From Doryteuthis pealeii (taxonomy: Eukaryota; Mollusca; Cephalopoda; Myopsida; Loliginidae), in contig CM042157.1 of assembly GCA_023376005.1 (NCBI GenBank), positions 57,913,292-57,977,291 of the forward strand: a DNA stretch of 64,000 nucleotides, given 5' to 3'. The notes below the pieces were generated by a model. That model was given only the letters and a program-made list of their open reading frames with translations. It ran no database searches and was not told where the DNA came from. Both the position numbers and the translations under genes were made by a program. Numbering within the stretch: the stretch's first letter is position 1; every line of letters begins with the position of its first letter. Positions 32,633-44,355 of this stretch are shown one piece after another.

Positions 32633-32775
32633 TATATAAGCTTTTCGAGCTTTCTGGCCAACTTTTTTAGATTTGGATGGAATCCGTAGATTAGTACTTG
32701 GGATAAGAATTTTGGTTGACTAATCTACGGATTCCATCCAAATGTAAAAAAGTTGGCCAGAAAGCTTGAAAAGAT
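32633..32775. repeat. palindrome, about 60-bp arms
   Basis: The arms read from AGCTTTCTGGCCAACTTTTT to its complement, meeting near 32710. A single related arm with ATCATCAGGGG and a GCACTT stem lies at 32400-32520. There CTGATGATGGC...GCTGAAAG on the - strand is hammerhead-like but stem I does not pair cleanly. Confidence 0.8.
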
Positions 32776-32838
32776 TGTTAATAAAATTGTTCAACAGGAG
32801 ACAAGCCTTTTGTTTAATTCTACATATGTGTGTGTATG

Positions 32839-32893
<55 letters not shown>

Positions 32894-32939
32894 GTTTGCT
32901 ATATTTATAAGTAAACAGTGCTATATTTATAAGTGAAGG

Positions 32940-33036
32940 TTATCAGCACTATGTGAAATGTAAAGAGCGTCCAGCATTTGAACTTGTCTCACTGTGTCCA
33001 TTTCTTATGACAGTAAACATTACACCACATGCCTCC
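32940..33036 (-). repeat. SINE-A head fragment
   Basis: Contains the complement of the A-box region (AACATTACACCACATGCCTC) and of the B-box region, without the distal half. Confidence 0.68.
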
Positions 33037-33299
33037 ATATATGTAGATGTATTTAGGCAACAAATTTTGTTTTTCAATGTTTTATCAAATAGGACAAACC
33101 AGGATTGTATATCCAGTTACTGAGTGAGTCATGCTTCATCTAGTTTTTCTTCCTTGTCTGAGCAATTTTAAACATTGTTAGTCATTATCAAGGACACCGT
33201 TATCATAACACTGTTTCTAAAATCCCTGAAATAATTATCAAGGAATTGTTTGAGCTTTTAAACACACAAAGAACCTAGCATTATTTCTAATTATAAAAA

Positions 33300-33832
33300 G
33301 TAAAAGTAAAGTCCTCTGGGGGCCTAAAGTCGGTATCGGCCAGACAGCAACTGCCCTGTCGGCTGGGGCGTTAGAATGCACCAACTGCACCTCTGCAGAG
33401 GGGTAAGACTCCCCCAATGGAGCCACCTGTTGGCCGTGGGTGGTGACCCGTGATGCTTAAGGATAGAGCCCAGGTGGATGAGCAGTTCATGACATGCAAT
33501 ACTCCACTTTGGCCCTATCATAGACCGCCCGTCTAGTCCAAGCTAGACGGGAAGTCGGAGAGGCCCCCATCAATCAATCGGCTGACCACGTCAAGCCCTA
33601 GCACCTATATGATTTTCCCAACCCTATTGCCCTTATGGCAAGCCCCAACCCCTTTTTATCATATGGGTGCTAGAAGGCGGTGACTGAGGTTCTACATGTC
33701 CTGGGAATGACGTTAAACTCTATCTGATGGTGAGGTTCCAGTTTTGGAGGTTTGGGGAATGTGGAGCACCCCTTCATCACCATTGCTCCCTGGTCCACTC
33801 TGACCCGGAGTGGTAGTACCTGTTAGGGTCCA
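33300..33832. repeat. SINE-B tail followed by Rep-D
   Basis: Positions 33300-33355 match the SINE-B 3' end in - orientation. From about 33355 the sequence switches to Rep-D and follows it to GGAGTGGTAGTACCTGTTAG at 33805-33825. This is the most complete Rep-D copy. Confidence 0.75.
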
Positions 33833-33964
33833 ATCTATGGGTTAAATAGAAAAGTGTATTTATAAAAAAATTGTATTATCCATTAAGAATTGATTTATTT
33901 CAAAACTTTATCAGCATTAAATGACCCACTGAGTTGATATGCCGTGAAACAAAACCAAACCAAA

Positions 33965-34180
33965 CAACGAGGGATTTGATTCCCCTTTTCACTAGCACTA
34001 GACCAAGGAGATTGTTTTTTAGCATCTGAGGTGGAGCGCCACACCTACCATCAGCTCCTCACTTTACTGCACAGATCCCTGTGCTACTCATATGCTGAGT
34101 TGGCAGGGGCCAGTATCAAACCAGGAACCTTGTGGTTCCTAGGCAGACGCTCTACCAACTAAGCTAAACAAAGTAGGTAT
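33965..34180 (-). repeat. SINE-B copy
   Basis: Near-complete - strand copy: the head TTAGCTTAGTTGGTAGAGCG lies near 34165, and the body reaches AAGGGGAATCAAATCCC in complement. Confidence 0.83.
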
Positions 34181-34189
34181 TTTTGCCAT

Positions 34190-34445
34190 GAGTAGGATAC
34201 GATATGAGGTCACAAGTATGGGGCATCCAGCAAGGATAGAACTTGCTATTCAGTTGTGATGGATCTGCAAGACTAGCTGGCTAACCATTACATAACAATA
34301 GGACCCCTTCTTATCCCACATGTTCGCTACGGCTAGGATGTGAAATGTGGTCGCAAGTATGGGACATCCAGCGAGGATAGAACTCGTTATTCAGTAGTAA
34401 ATGATCTGCAAGACTAGCTGGCTAACCATTACACCACCCTATACT
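34190..34445. repeat. two tandem copies of a tRNA-like repeat
   Basis: A segment of about 120 bp (AGGTCACAAGTATGGGGCAT ... AGACTAGCTGGCTAACCATT) occurs at 34195-34295 and 34335-34435, with further partial copies at 35215-35290 and 46885-46975. The complement has AATGGTTAGCC and a B-box-like GTTCTATC, so it may be a decayed SINE. Confidence 0.6.
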
Positions 34446-34990
34446 ATTACACCAAGTTGAGAATCTGTGTTACGCCTCAAAGATACATGGTTCAAAGTTA
34501 ACTGACCTGAAAAAATGTATAAGTTTTTAAATAAAATAACTGGGGCTTATATCTTTTATTCATTAATATATCAACACTGAAAATTTCATTAAATTCAGTT
34601 AATTCCCTGATTTTTGGTATTTTTTTTTTCTTTCGGCAGGGTGACATACGATGGTGAAATTTAGGTCTGTTAAGTTCAATTTAACCAAAAATGGCATTAC
34701 TTTTTGACTCACCCTTAGGATATAGTGAGGTGTGCTTTTCTGGACTTTCCATTAGATTCCTGGATAGAATTCATCTTTTTTTTAGGTCAATGATTCATTA
34801 GTATTTGTGAATTAGTAATTCTGGAGAATGTCCCTTTCATAGATGCAGGATATTTCAGATGACTAAATCCTACTTACTTAAATTTCAGACCAAAAATATA
34901 CAACACATTTATTGTTGAATTTTTAAGACAAAATTAAAATCTCAATAGATCATTGTCTATTTCAGAATATCCTGTTTACTAATGTTTATA
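34446..34990. other. AT-rich sequence, no gene recognised
   Basis: No splice-supported exon or repeat with clear ends. Confidence 0.35.
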
Positions 34991-34994
34991 CACT

Positions 34995-35160
34995 GTGGAT
35001 GCGTGTGGGCTAGTGGTTAGAGTCGTGGAAAATGGACTCGTCTATTCGAGTTCAATTCCTAGACAAAGCTGTTGGCATTTCACATAGTGCTAATACCCTT
35101 GGAAAGGTATGAATCATATATTCTCCCTCCAGCTATGGGTTAAATAGTAGGGCAGACTTC
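34995..35160 (+). repeat. SINE-A 5' part
   Basis: Head GGGCTAGTGGTTAGAGTCG, B-box-like GAGTTCAATTCC, body through CCAGCTATGGGTTAAATAGT, then truncated. Confidence 0.8.
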
Positions 35161-35394
35161 CTTCATTATGTAAACCATTATATCTAACAGGTCTTTTTTA
35201 TGTGGGGATTTTTGTGGGGCATCCAGGAAAGATCCAAATTGCTATTCAGTAATAATGGATTTGCAAGACTAGCTTGCTAACCATTACACCACTTTTTTTT
35301 TTGTCCACTCTACCCATGTGATGGCAAGTAGCTGCTTCTAGTTAAAATGGGGTCACAACTTGAGCACTTTGGCCTAGAATAAGCATATGTATTA

Positions 35395-36850
35395 TCATCA
35401 TAAAGTCATGCCAACAACATGGATCTCCATGACTCTTCCTCAACAACTGTCCCCATCGGCCATCGGCAGGTCCTCTGCACAGCATCAATGCTGAGCTGAT
35501 CAATGTAGGTTTTTGCCGGCTGACTTTGGTGTGTCCATGTGTAGGTGTCCATAGAAAGATGTCACTTATAATCTCATCCTTGCTTCTCCTACAGTGTCTA
35601 GCATGTCTAGTTCATCTTACTTGGATGGTTGTGTGATAGGAAGTAAGTGGTTGTACAGCTGCTTTTTTGTCTGGTGCTTCCAGAATTTTTCCAGGAGAGC
35701 ACACACCATCCTTGTGCAGTTCCTATCTCTCAAAGTGTTTCATTTGAGTCTAGATGGTGCAGCCATACAGTAGTACTGATACATCTACAACTTGGAAGTA
35801 TTCCCATTGTATCTTATCAGAAAGATCATATTTCCATGTTGTATTATATGTATAGCAGTCTATTCGAGATTCAGCTGAAAAATTCATAGGATGACAAAGA
35901 TACTTTCAAGGAATGGGAATAAGTGAGGTTTAGTTTTCAAACATAGTACCCTTGTGGCACGCATACTTATTCCATTGGTGTTGGAACTGCTTGGTTGGTT
36001 TGTTTGTTTTACGGCATATCAACCTCAGTGGATCATTTAATGCCGATAAAGTTTTGAAATAAAGTCATTCTTAATGGATACTCAATTTTTTTAATAAACA
36101 CTTTTTTCTATTTAACCCATAGATAGGACCCTAAGAGTTACTATCACAATGGGCCTGAGTGGACCAAGGAGCAATTTGGGGAGGGGGATGCTTTTTTTGG
36201 GGTACTGCTTTTTTTTTTAGGGGTGTTGATTCCAGGATTTGTTCAATACATCATGCAGCATCCTTGTGTAGTTCTCATCTAGCTTTTTCTCCAAGAGTTT
36301 CATTAATGTCTAAGTCGTGCAGCCATACAGTAGTACTGATACATCTACAAGCATTCCCATTGTATCTTATCAGAGAAATCATATTTCCATGTTGTCGATT
36401 ATCTGTATAGCAGTCTATTCGAGGTTCAGCTGAAAAATTCATAGGATGACAAGTGAGGTTTAGTTTTCAAACATGGTACCTTTGTGGCACACACACTTCT
36501 TCCATTGGTGTTGGAATTGCTCAGTTGGTTTGGTTTGTTTTACGGCATATCAACCTCATTAAAGTTGTGCAGCCATACAGTAGTACTGATATGGCTACAG
36601 GCTGGAAGAATTCTTGCTTTATCTTATCAGAAAGATCAGGTTTCCATTTGATCAATAATATATCTATCTATAGCAGTCCATGCCTTTCTTATGCGCATAT
36701 TGACATCACTTTCTCTGTAGATGAGATATTACTACCTAGGTATGCAAACTAGTTTACTAATTTACTAAATTTACTTAATTTCTTGTGTGGGGATGTCTCC
36801 ATTTTGTTTGTAACACATGGACTCTGAGTTTATATCGTGCCATAGTCCTC
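35395..36850 (-). pseudogene. RTE-like LINE mosaic with internal duplication
   Basis: Three separated - strand blocks of the RTE-like LINE are present: 35395-35885, 36225-36440 and 36555-36850. Each includes the segment around GTGCAGCCATACAGTAGTAC (complement of the WTLT-type region). The non-LINE segment CATGGTACC...GGCATATCAACCTCA occurs at 35940-36025 and 36470-36557, so the locus duplicated internally. Frames are broken. Confidence 0.7.
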
Positions 36851-37275
36851 TCCTCCTGTACGGTGAGGAAGTCTGGACTGCATACAAAGTGGATGCCCAC
36901 AGACTACATGTCTACATCACTTGTGCAGTATATTAAATGTCAAGTGATGTCAGCATGTTTCAAACAGGACCATCCTGGAGAGAACTGGACTCCCTGGCAT
37001 GCACAACATACTTGTCCCGTGCAACCTGAGATGGGTTGGCTACTTAAACAGACTTGGGGATGACACATTGCTAAAGTAGATTCTGCACTCTCAACTGAGA
37101 GAAGGATCACGTAGAATCAGTAGACCAAAACTCTGGTACAGAGACAACATCAAGAGAAACCTAGAGGACTTGAATATCCCCATAGGCAGTTCGCAAGACG
37201 CAACCATAGATTGAATCAAATGGAGAAAACAAATTCACATGGTGATACCATCAGATATGATGGACAGCAAGTAAG
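36820..37275 (+). pseudogene. second LINE family, C-terminal region, decayed
   Basis: The + strand translation gives NLRWVGYLNRLGDDTLLK and, after a stop, RPKLWYRDNIKRNLEDLNIP. This matches the post-RT region (LRWVGHVIRM...KRYKDNLKxSLKxLNI type) found in several animal LINE clades. It differs from the RTE-like family beside it and is in opposite orientation. Stops and short indels show it is inactive. Confidence 0.68.
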
Positions 37276-37299
37276 TAATAGTAATTATATATATATATA

Positions 37300-37500
37300 T
37301 ATATATGAGGTAAGGAAAAGTGGACAAAAAATAACTCAAACAAGTAGATGTAGGAGATAAATATTTCGTTCTGCTTTAAGCGGGAACTTCATCATTAAAG
37401 CGGAATGAAATATTTCTCTCCTACATCTACTTGTTTGAGTTATTATTTTTTGTCCACTTTTCCCTTTTTCTTTACCTCATACTGTCGGATTTATTCCAAC
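37300..37500. repeat. palindrome related to 21803-22052
   Basis: The arms contain AGTAGATGTAGGAGATAAATA and its complement and meet near 37390, with AACTTCATCATTAAAG in the centre. (TA)n flanks both sides. The hammerhead core is not intact. Confidence 0.78.
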
Positions 37501-37539
37501 CCTCCTATCTTCATATATATATATATATATATATATTTT

Positions 37540-37817
37540 AAAATGTTTTTTTAAAGTTGGGCGTTATTACGAAGCATTAAAAATATATAAATGAATGAAC
37601 TCGATATTATGGAGTATTGGATTCACTTATTTTTTAATTATTTTTTGTCATAAATTTTCAGGTTCGTTAGATAACCTTTATCAAATGAATGTTATTCCTG
37701 TTTAACGGCTTCCTTTTCTCTGTTGTTATCGACAGTGGCAGCGTCTGTGAAATATTTATAATAATGGAGAATTTCGATGTCTGCGTTCAATCCCTTCACG
37801 TGCGTTTGTAATTTTAG

Positions 37818-37856
<39 letters not shown>

Positions 37857-39830
37857 CAATGATATTGAGTACTCTTTACATATAAATATATCAAACTTGT
37901 AAATATCAGTGGTAAACATGCATTGGTATAAAAATGTTTTTGTAGCTGAAATGTTGCTCTATTTTTAGAGTGACATTCTTGCAGACACTTGTTAACCATT
38001 TGTCTGGATGCCATTACTTTTTTCCTGAATTTTTAAATTTTTCAATAGTTATTTTTTTAAATTTATATTTAAAAAAAAAAATTTTTTAAATTTCATTTTA
38101 TGTTTTTATTTGATTTATTTTCATGTTTTTATTTGTATTTGAAAAAAAAATTTTTTTAAATTTCATTTTATGTTTTTATTCGATTTATTTTCATGTTTTT
38201 TTTTTTTAGTTATTTAAAAAAATTTTTTTTAGTTGTATCAGTTCCTTTTAAGTCCAACTGGGTTTTCTGTAAGAGGATTTAGATTTAAAAAGTATCCTTA
38301 ATCTTTTTTACCCCTTCATCTACATATTTCTACCATTTTTATCCCATTTAGAATGAGGCTTATTTAATGGATTAGCTTAGGGGCTTTGATATATGACTTG
38401 ATTCTCTTTGTAGCCCTTTGATTTACAAAAAAATGTTAGGAGATTATTTCATTAGACAAATATTTAATATAACTCTATAAGTCATACCGAAACATTAGTG
38501 GCATTGTTTGATTTTTTATATTAATAAAGTATAGACCTTTAATCCCCGACTTTACTCCCTGTTTGTTATTTAGCCTAGTCCAAACGGCATTGACTATTTG
38601 AGCAAGTGAGATATATTTTGTCGTTTACATCAGTAACGTATTCTCTATAAAAAATGATGGATAGAATCATGGAGTACAGTTTTGATGATTTCTTTATGCC
38701 ACCAAAATATATTGTGAGTTATTTTTATTTCTTTATTGTGCACTTATCAAACACTATTTATTTGCTTGTCAGAATTTATGAGATAAGGCTTGATATGTAT
38801 TATTTTGATTTTTCGGACTGTTGTCCTCATCTTTATTGCGATATATACAAACACAATGTTTCAGCTGTTGTATCCTCCTTTTTCTTTTTTTTTCTTTCTT
38901 TTTTTAATGATTGTGACACTTCTTGGATTGATGTGGATGCAAAAACAATGATGTCATTATTTGAATTGAGAAATATAAACAAAACATCATTTGTTGGTGT
39001 ATCTAAAATGTTGAAAATAGTCTCCCTTATTGTCCACACATCTTTGACAATGTACTGGAAATTGTTTTATGCCGTTTGCATAGAATTCTACAATTTTTGA
39101 AGAAAACCTGTTTTCCAAATCACTGTTAACTTCTTCAGCAGACTGATACATTTTCCTTTGAAGTGAATTTTTCATATGAGAAAACAGATAATAAGATGCG
39201 GTAATACCATAAAACTGAATAAATGTTACTTTGTTTTGGACAAGACTTTCGTTCCAATCCTATATTTGTGGTGAGCCAGAAGTTAACTCTTTGAAAGCAG
39301 AAATAAAATGACGAAAATAAGTCTGCACATAGAATCAGCGCAGGTAGAAAGAAAAAAAAATAGAAATTTTAAAAATGATAATATTTCAACCAATCAGAAG
39401 CGTTTGCGCCTAAAAAAAAAAAAAAAGTTTTTCAAAAATACCGATTTCGATCCTAGGGATTCCTATAAAAAGTGAAGGTTTTCAAAGAACAGTTCAGAAA
39501 ACAAACTTATGCCTAAATATTCCATGTCGCTCGACTCCAAAGTATTTGCCTACCGCTGAAGGTATTACAAGCTATATCTTTCTCTCTCTACAAGTTACTT
39601 CACTGCTGATATATAGAGCATTACCCTTTCTTTCTCTATTGGAGGGAATCTAACACTTTCTTCTTATATTTACATGAACTTTAAAAAGAAGCATATTCTG
39701 CAGGACTTGGATCAGTATTTTTGACTACTGTAATCTATTTGTTTTAATACACATATTACTTGTTGAATTTATGAGTTATTTGTTTTTCCTGTCAAAATAT
39801 ATGTGACCTTGTGGTGCGTTTGTTGTAATT
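37540..39830. other. AT-rich sequence; one Rep-G copy; no gene recognised
   Basis: (TA)n lies at 37821-37853. Positions 38050-38225 hold repeated ATTTCATTTTATGTTTTTATT segments. Positions 38790-38885 hold a Rep-G copy in - orientation with CAGCTGAAACATTGTG. Several 60-150-codon frames exist but have no recognisable domain or supported splice sites. Confidence 0.45.
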
Positions 39831-39864
39831 ACCAATATATATATATATATATATATATATACAG

Positions 39865-40076
39865 GTTTCGTTGAATTGAACAAACAATTCCTGTCTGACA
39901 AGTCTTTCGTTGATCCTTTCTAATCTTCGGGCCATCCTTCTGGTGTCAGGATGGAACTGGTATACCAGTCCACCGAATGTTTTGTCACTAGCGCAGAAGG
40001 ATGGCCTGAAGATTAGAAAGGATCAACGAAAGACTTGTCAGACAGGAATTGTCTGTTCAATTCAACGAAACCTGTA
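39865..40076. repeat. palindrome, about 95-bp arms
   Basis: The left arm from ACAGGTTTCGTTGAATTGAA matches the complement ending TTCAATTCAACGAAACCTGT. A single-arm relative lies at 46260-46440, where it carries a CTGATGA...GCCAAAAG core. The palindromic copy has lost that core at its centre. (TA)n is on both sides. Confidence 0.85.
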
Positions 40077-40144
40077 TAAAAGAAAAAATGCTGCCTAAAT
40101 ACACTTATATATATATATATATATATCCACTCATTAACAACCAC

Positions 40145-40310
40145 CATATATTAAACCCTGTAGTGTTGTGGCTGATATGCTGGACTGTGACATTGTTGTA
40201 AGTGAGTTCAAACATTGCAGTATTATGTTCCCTTTCTGACTAATACCCTTCTTGAGAAAGGTATGAGTTCCCTCATCCCCCAACTATGGGTTAAATAGTA
40301 CCACTACTGT
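40145..40310 (+). repeat. divergent tRNA-like SINE
   Basis: TAGTGTTGTGGCTGATATGC then GTGAGTTCAAACATTG resemble A- and B-box regions. Later CCAACTATGGGTTAAATAGT is shared with SINE-A. A related head lies at 12490-12560. Confidence 0.5.
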
Positions 40311-40379
40311 TCTTTTACAAGGATGGCTTTAGCATTAAATAACCCATAAAGTTTGATATGCTATTAAGCAAAGAAACCA

Positions 40380-41800
40380 AAACCATGTGCCCATTCAATA
40401 TACAGTATTTTTATGTTAGATTCTTTTGGCAGAAAAAAATTGGGGGTGGGGGGTAACTTGGGGGGTGAAGCCCTAATTCAAATGAACCGTTCTATGAAAC
40501 AAAACACTAGGTACCACCAATTTTCCCTGTGAAATTAATCCCCCTTATATTTAACACAATAAAACATTTAAAAAACTCCTGATGATTTTTTTTAAATTTC
40601 AGCTTACGGAAATAATGAAAATTATGAATGAAAAACAATGTTTACATTTTCATACCGTTAAATCAATTGAAATTTGACGTAGCCAAAAACAAATTTAGAG
40701 ATACAAATGTGATAAGATAAAAAAAAACCTTTAGCAAAATTAAAAATATGAGTAATTGGTGGCAATATCATCATTATTATTGTTATTAATTAAGATTAGA
40801 GAAATATCTTTATAGAAAATATTATTTAGCATTTTAAATATGATATCTTTAGAGAGATTTCATCAACTTCAAAATTTCACAAATTTTTGTTACAAAATTG
40901 AAAATTTAATTGAAATGCAATAATTATTGTAATTTTAAGGAATATAATATTTTCTTTCTTAGAGAATTAATAAACAAACGGCAAATCATAGATAAAACTC
41001 TAAATCATAGATAAAACTCCAAATCATAGATAAAACGGCAAATAATAAACAAACTCCAAGTAAACAAATAAATTCCAAGTTATAAATAAACTACAAATAA
41101 GAAAACTTTTAAAAAATTATTATTCGAAATTTCTGTATCTTATTTTTCCTGGGGTTGTTCGGTCCTAGTTTTATCAATTATTCCTTTTTAATAAATTAGA
41201 GTCATGTGTTTTTAGCATTCAAATCATATTGTATATAGATTTTATCAAATTAAAGTTTAATAAAAAAAAACCCTTGGTTAAATTTGTCTGGCACACTGAG
41301 GTCTGCATACATTACCTGCTGTGGTCACCCATCTAAGTTCAGAACATATTCATTGTTGCTTAACCTCAGCAAATTGGTGGGAACTGGTGCTGTCAGCATA
41401 ACTTAACAGTAATCCCATTAGCGAAAACAAATATCTTGTTATTTGCAAAATTTTGCTTAGTTTGGAACAATGGCCTCTGTATACAATCTAGTGCAAGCCT
41501 ATAAAGAATATATTCATATAAGAAAGTAAATATAGTAATTTTCACCTTTAGTTGGCTAAATTCCTAGCATAAAATTGTGCATGCGCATTATCTGAAATGA
41601 ACTTAATTGTTATTAAGACATTTTATGATATTTTTGTGTTAAAGCATGCAGTTGTATTGTTTTCGTAAAAGTTTCTAAGATTTGTTTATTTCGCACACAC
41701 AAAGACTTTCTAAATGGCTACCAGCTTGTTTCAAAGTGAAAGTCAAGGGAGGTTACTCTAATTGCCTTATTTGCTAGGAATTTAGCCTTCAAATAATTTT
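40380..41800. other. AT-rich sequence, half palindrome and poly(T)
   Basis: Short tandem AAATCATAGATAAAACTCC units lie at 40980-41060. Positions 41590-41780 match one arm of the 29713 palindrome. A poly(T) run lies at 41802-41829. No gene seen. Confidence 0.45.
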
Positions 41801-42059
41801 TCTTTTTTTTTTTTTTTTTTTTTTTTTTTGACATTTTTTAATTTATTTTGACATACACCCTTTCCTTGTGTTATCTACCATGTTCATGGGGGAGGGTTTG
41901 ACGAAATACAAGCTATTATATCAATTCTTTACATCCGATTCTTTATTCATGGATATTATTAGAATAAGTATTTATACACCTATACTATTATCCCAAAGTT
42001 TGTGTGTGTGTGTGTGTGACTCTAAGTCATCAATGTTTGTTGGGCTCATTACAATCTTT

Positions 42060-42295
42060 GGACCATATGACCTTTAGGCACCCCTTCTGGGATCTTGATT
42101 CATAAGTACATTTTTTTTCATTTACACCGTCAACATCTGCTTGTTTGTTAACAGACAATTTTTAGAGTTTTTAATTATAAATCTAATCCCTAACCCTAAC
42201 CCCTAACAAACAACCGGATGTTGACAGTGTAAATGAAAAAAAAATGTACTTATGAATCGAGATCGCAAAAGGGGTACCTAAAGGTCATATGGTCC
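42060..42295. mobile_element. hAT-like MITE with 8-bp target duplication
   Basis: Same termini as 19193-19419. CAATCTTT is duplicated exactly at 42052-42059 and 42296-42303. The internal CCCTAACCCTAACCCC is part of the element, not a telomere. Confidence 0.85.
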
Positions 42296-42594
42296 CAATC
42301 TTTTAACAAATTATATTATTAGATGCTAAGGTTATTATTTTACTCTAAAATATCAGATGGGCACATGGTGTAATGGATACAAGGATTGTTAATGCAGTTC
42401 TAAGTGACAATCATCTGTTGGTTTTAGGTTCAATCCTGGCCAAGGGCAATAATAACATAGAATACTTAAAATACCCAGTCATGGTTAATGGAATGAGAAC
42501 AGTCTACCCTTGTGGATTGAATAAAGGGTTCAGTTCAAAGTTCCGAGAAGGGTCCCAATCATGACAAGAAGGTTCCCAAGTTCAACAAGGAACA

Positions 42595-42660
42595 CCTAAA
42601 GAAGGCCAGAGGGCACATCAGCTGAAACGTTGTCTATAATAATAAAGATGAGAACAATAG
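42595..42660 (+). repeat. Rep-G copy
   Basis: AAAGAAGGCCAGAGGGCACA then CAGCTGAAACGTTGTC and a GATGAGAACAATAG tail. CTGAAGA is changed to CTAAAGA. Confidence 0.6.
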
Positions 42661-42999
42661 TAATTAAAAAAATTCAAATAATCCAAATTATGAAGTGCCC
42701 CCCCCCCCCATATATTAACCATATAATAACTCACTTTATTGGTCTGATATGGCATTCCATGATCATCCGGGATGAAAGTTGGCAGACACAAAGTCGAGAT
42801 TTATAAGAAGATGATGACAAATTCACATCAGGAGAGCAAAAAGTCAGACATGTGGTCACAGGAAAATCTCACTCACTTTAATAGTAGACCGGTTTCAAAA
42901 ACAGGAAGACATAAAGTGGAATGTTAGAGTGAAGGGAAGATCTATTGCTCCTTGTTGCTCTGCGAGATGAATCATATCATGGAAATATTTGATATTATT

Positions 43000-43035
<36 letters not shown>

Positions 43036-43039
43036 AGTT

Positions 43040-43225
43040 AAACCTAATGAGTCAGATATACCTACTAATAGTTTCACTTAGTTGTTCATCAGGGCAAGAA
43101 TCTGAGTCTATTATTTTCGGTCAGTACAACCCTCTTGGTCATTTTTTCCCCAGGTAGTATATTTTTACTATCAAACTATTTGCCGTTTTTTTTCTTACCA
43201 GAAGAGTTTACCAATAAGTTTTGTA
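43040..43225 (-). mobile_element. subfamily d element carrying a hammerhead
   Basis: Landmarks shared with 47870-48150 in the opposite orientation: TAGTATATTTTTACTA, CAAACTATTTGCCG and AGAGTTTACCAATA. The hammerhead is at the distal end beside (CA)n(TA)n at 43000-43035. Confidence 0.62.
43059..43096 (-). ncRNA. hammerhead ribozyme, type I
   Basis: On the - strand TGCC (43096-43093) pairs with GGTA (43062-43059), with an outer TCAGAT/ATCTGA helix. Core CTGATGA is 43092-43086. Stem II AC/GT is short (43085-43076). GAA is 43075-43073. Stem III is AC/GT with loop TATTA, and the cleavage base is A, at 43063. Compared with 25470, the fourth stem I pair changes from A-T to T-A, a compensatory change. 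Confidence 0.72.
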
Positions 43226-43875
43226 TATATATATATATAAAACTCTCCACTTGTATGCCTAGAAATGGCTGTAGTCATGTCAGTAATACTGTATGGCTGC
43301 ACCACCCGGAATCTAATGAAACGCTTGGAGAAAAAAGTAGATGGGAATGTAAGACTAATCTAACTGACTCACCCTTTTAAAAAGTCTCCAACTCTCGTTT
43401 GTGACTGTTTGATTGACACATTGTTATCAGTCACACAGCCGAGCACCAGATTCACTGGTGGTGAGAGGTGGCCATTTCATTGTTCTGAACTGCCAGAATC
43501 TTTTTAAAAAATTAGCCATAGTCATTCTTTTGAAATTTATTCATTTCATTTACTAATTTAATTTTTTTTTTTAAAGTTTCTTTTAATTTTTAATTTGACT
43601 GTTTTGTCTTTTAATAATAATCACCATTTGGGACTTTATCAAACGGGAACCAATAAAAAAATCTCTGATGTTAAACTATTAAGAATGAATAAAATATTTT
43701 GCTATATTTTGGTAACTTATATTTTTTATGTTGATGAGGATATTACTACCTATGTATGTTTCCAGGTAATTTTGCCACATAATGGCATACTCAAGATATC
43801 CCTTTTTATGGGGCATTCACCTTCAGTAGGGATGCATGTAGTTAGCATATTCTAAACCTTGCTGACAGTATGTGA

Positions 43876-43917
<42 letters not shown>

Positions 43918-44078
43918 AATGTGTATGGTTGGCACTAGTATACTAGAAAAAGTAATAGTAATCCAACGTACAGTGTTATTAGAAGAGTGCTCAATATCTG
44001 TGATAGAGCGTGGATAGTTCAATGAGAAATCAAAATAAATAAAAGTTTTTGCTTTTATTTATTTATTACGGAACGGTA

Positions 44079-44119
44079 TTACAACCAGCGGTTTCTTGCT
44101 GAAAGCATTCATCAGGTAA
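44079..44119 (-). ncRNA. hammerhead-like ribozyme, left arm
   Basis: On the - strand TTAC (44119-44116) pairs with GTAA (44082-44079). CTGATGA is 44115-44109 and GAA is present. Stem III is AC/GT with loop CGCTG; the cleavage base is T. The first stem II position is an A-A mismatch. Confidence 0.58.
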
Positions 44120-44257
44120 GACGAAACGGTTCCTTTGAAAATGACAGAAATGGTGTAAATGGTCAAATGTGTGCGGTTTTTTTTTATACGGTTAAAAAAA
44201 ACGCACACATTTGACCATTTACACCATTTCTGTCATTTTCAAAGGAACCGTTTCGTC

Positions 44258-44298
44258 TTACCTGATGAATGCTTTCAGCAAGAAACCGCTTGTTGTAA
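44258..44298 (+). ncRNA. hammerhead-like ribozyme, right arm
   Basis: TTAC (44258-44261) pairs with GTAA (44295-44298). CTGATGA is 44262-44268. Stem II TGC/GCA has loop TTTCA and flanking A-A mismatch. GAA is 44282-44284. Stem III is AC/GT with loop CGCTT, and the cleavage base is T44294. It differs from the left arm only in the stem III loop. Confidence 0.58.
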
Positions 44299-44355
44299 TA
44301 CCGTTCCGTAATAAATAAATAAAAGAAAACTTTTATTTGTTTTGATTTCTCATTG

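Noticed and set aside
36785..37063. 92-codon frame as a cellular gene
   Set aside because: The same DNA in other frames shows LINE post-RT motifs; the frame is a shadow of a decayed LINE.
38654..39100. 148-codon + strand frame at 38654-39100
   Set aside because: Overlaps a Rep-G repeat and is AT-driven. No domain, splice support or favourable start context.
42188..42215. Interstitial telomeric repeat CCCTAACCCTAACCCC
   Set aside because: It recurs at the same place inside palindromic hAT-like MITEs, so it belongs to the element.
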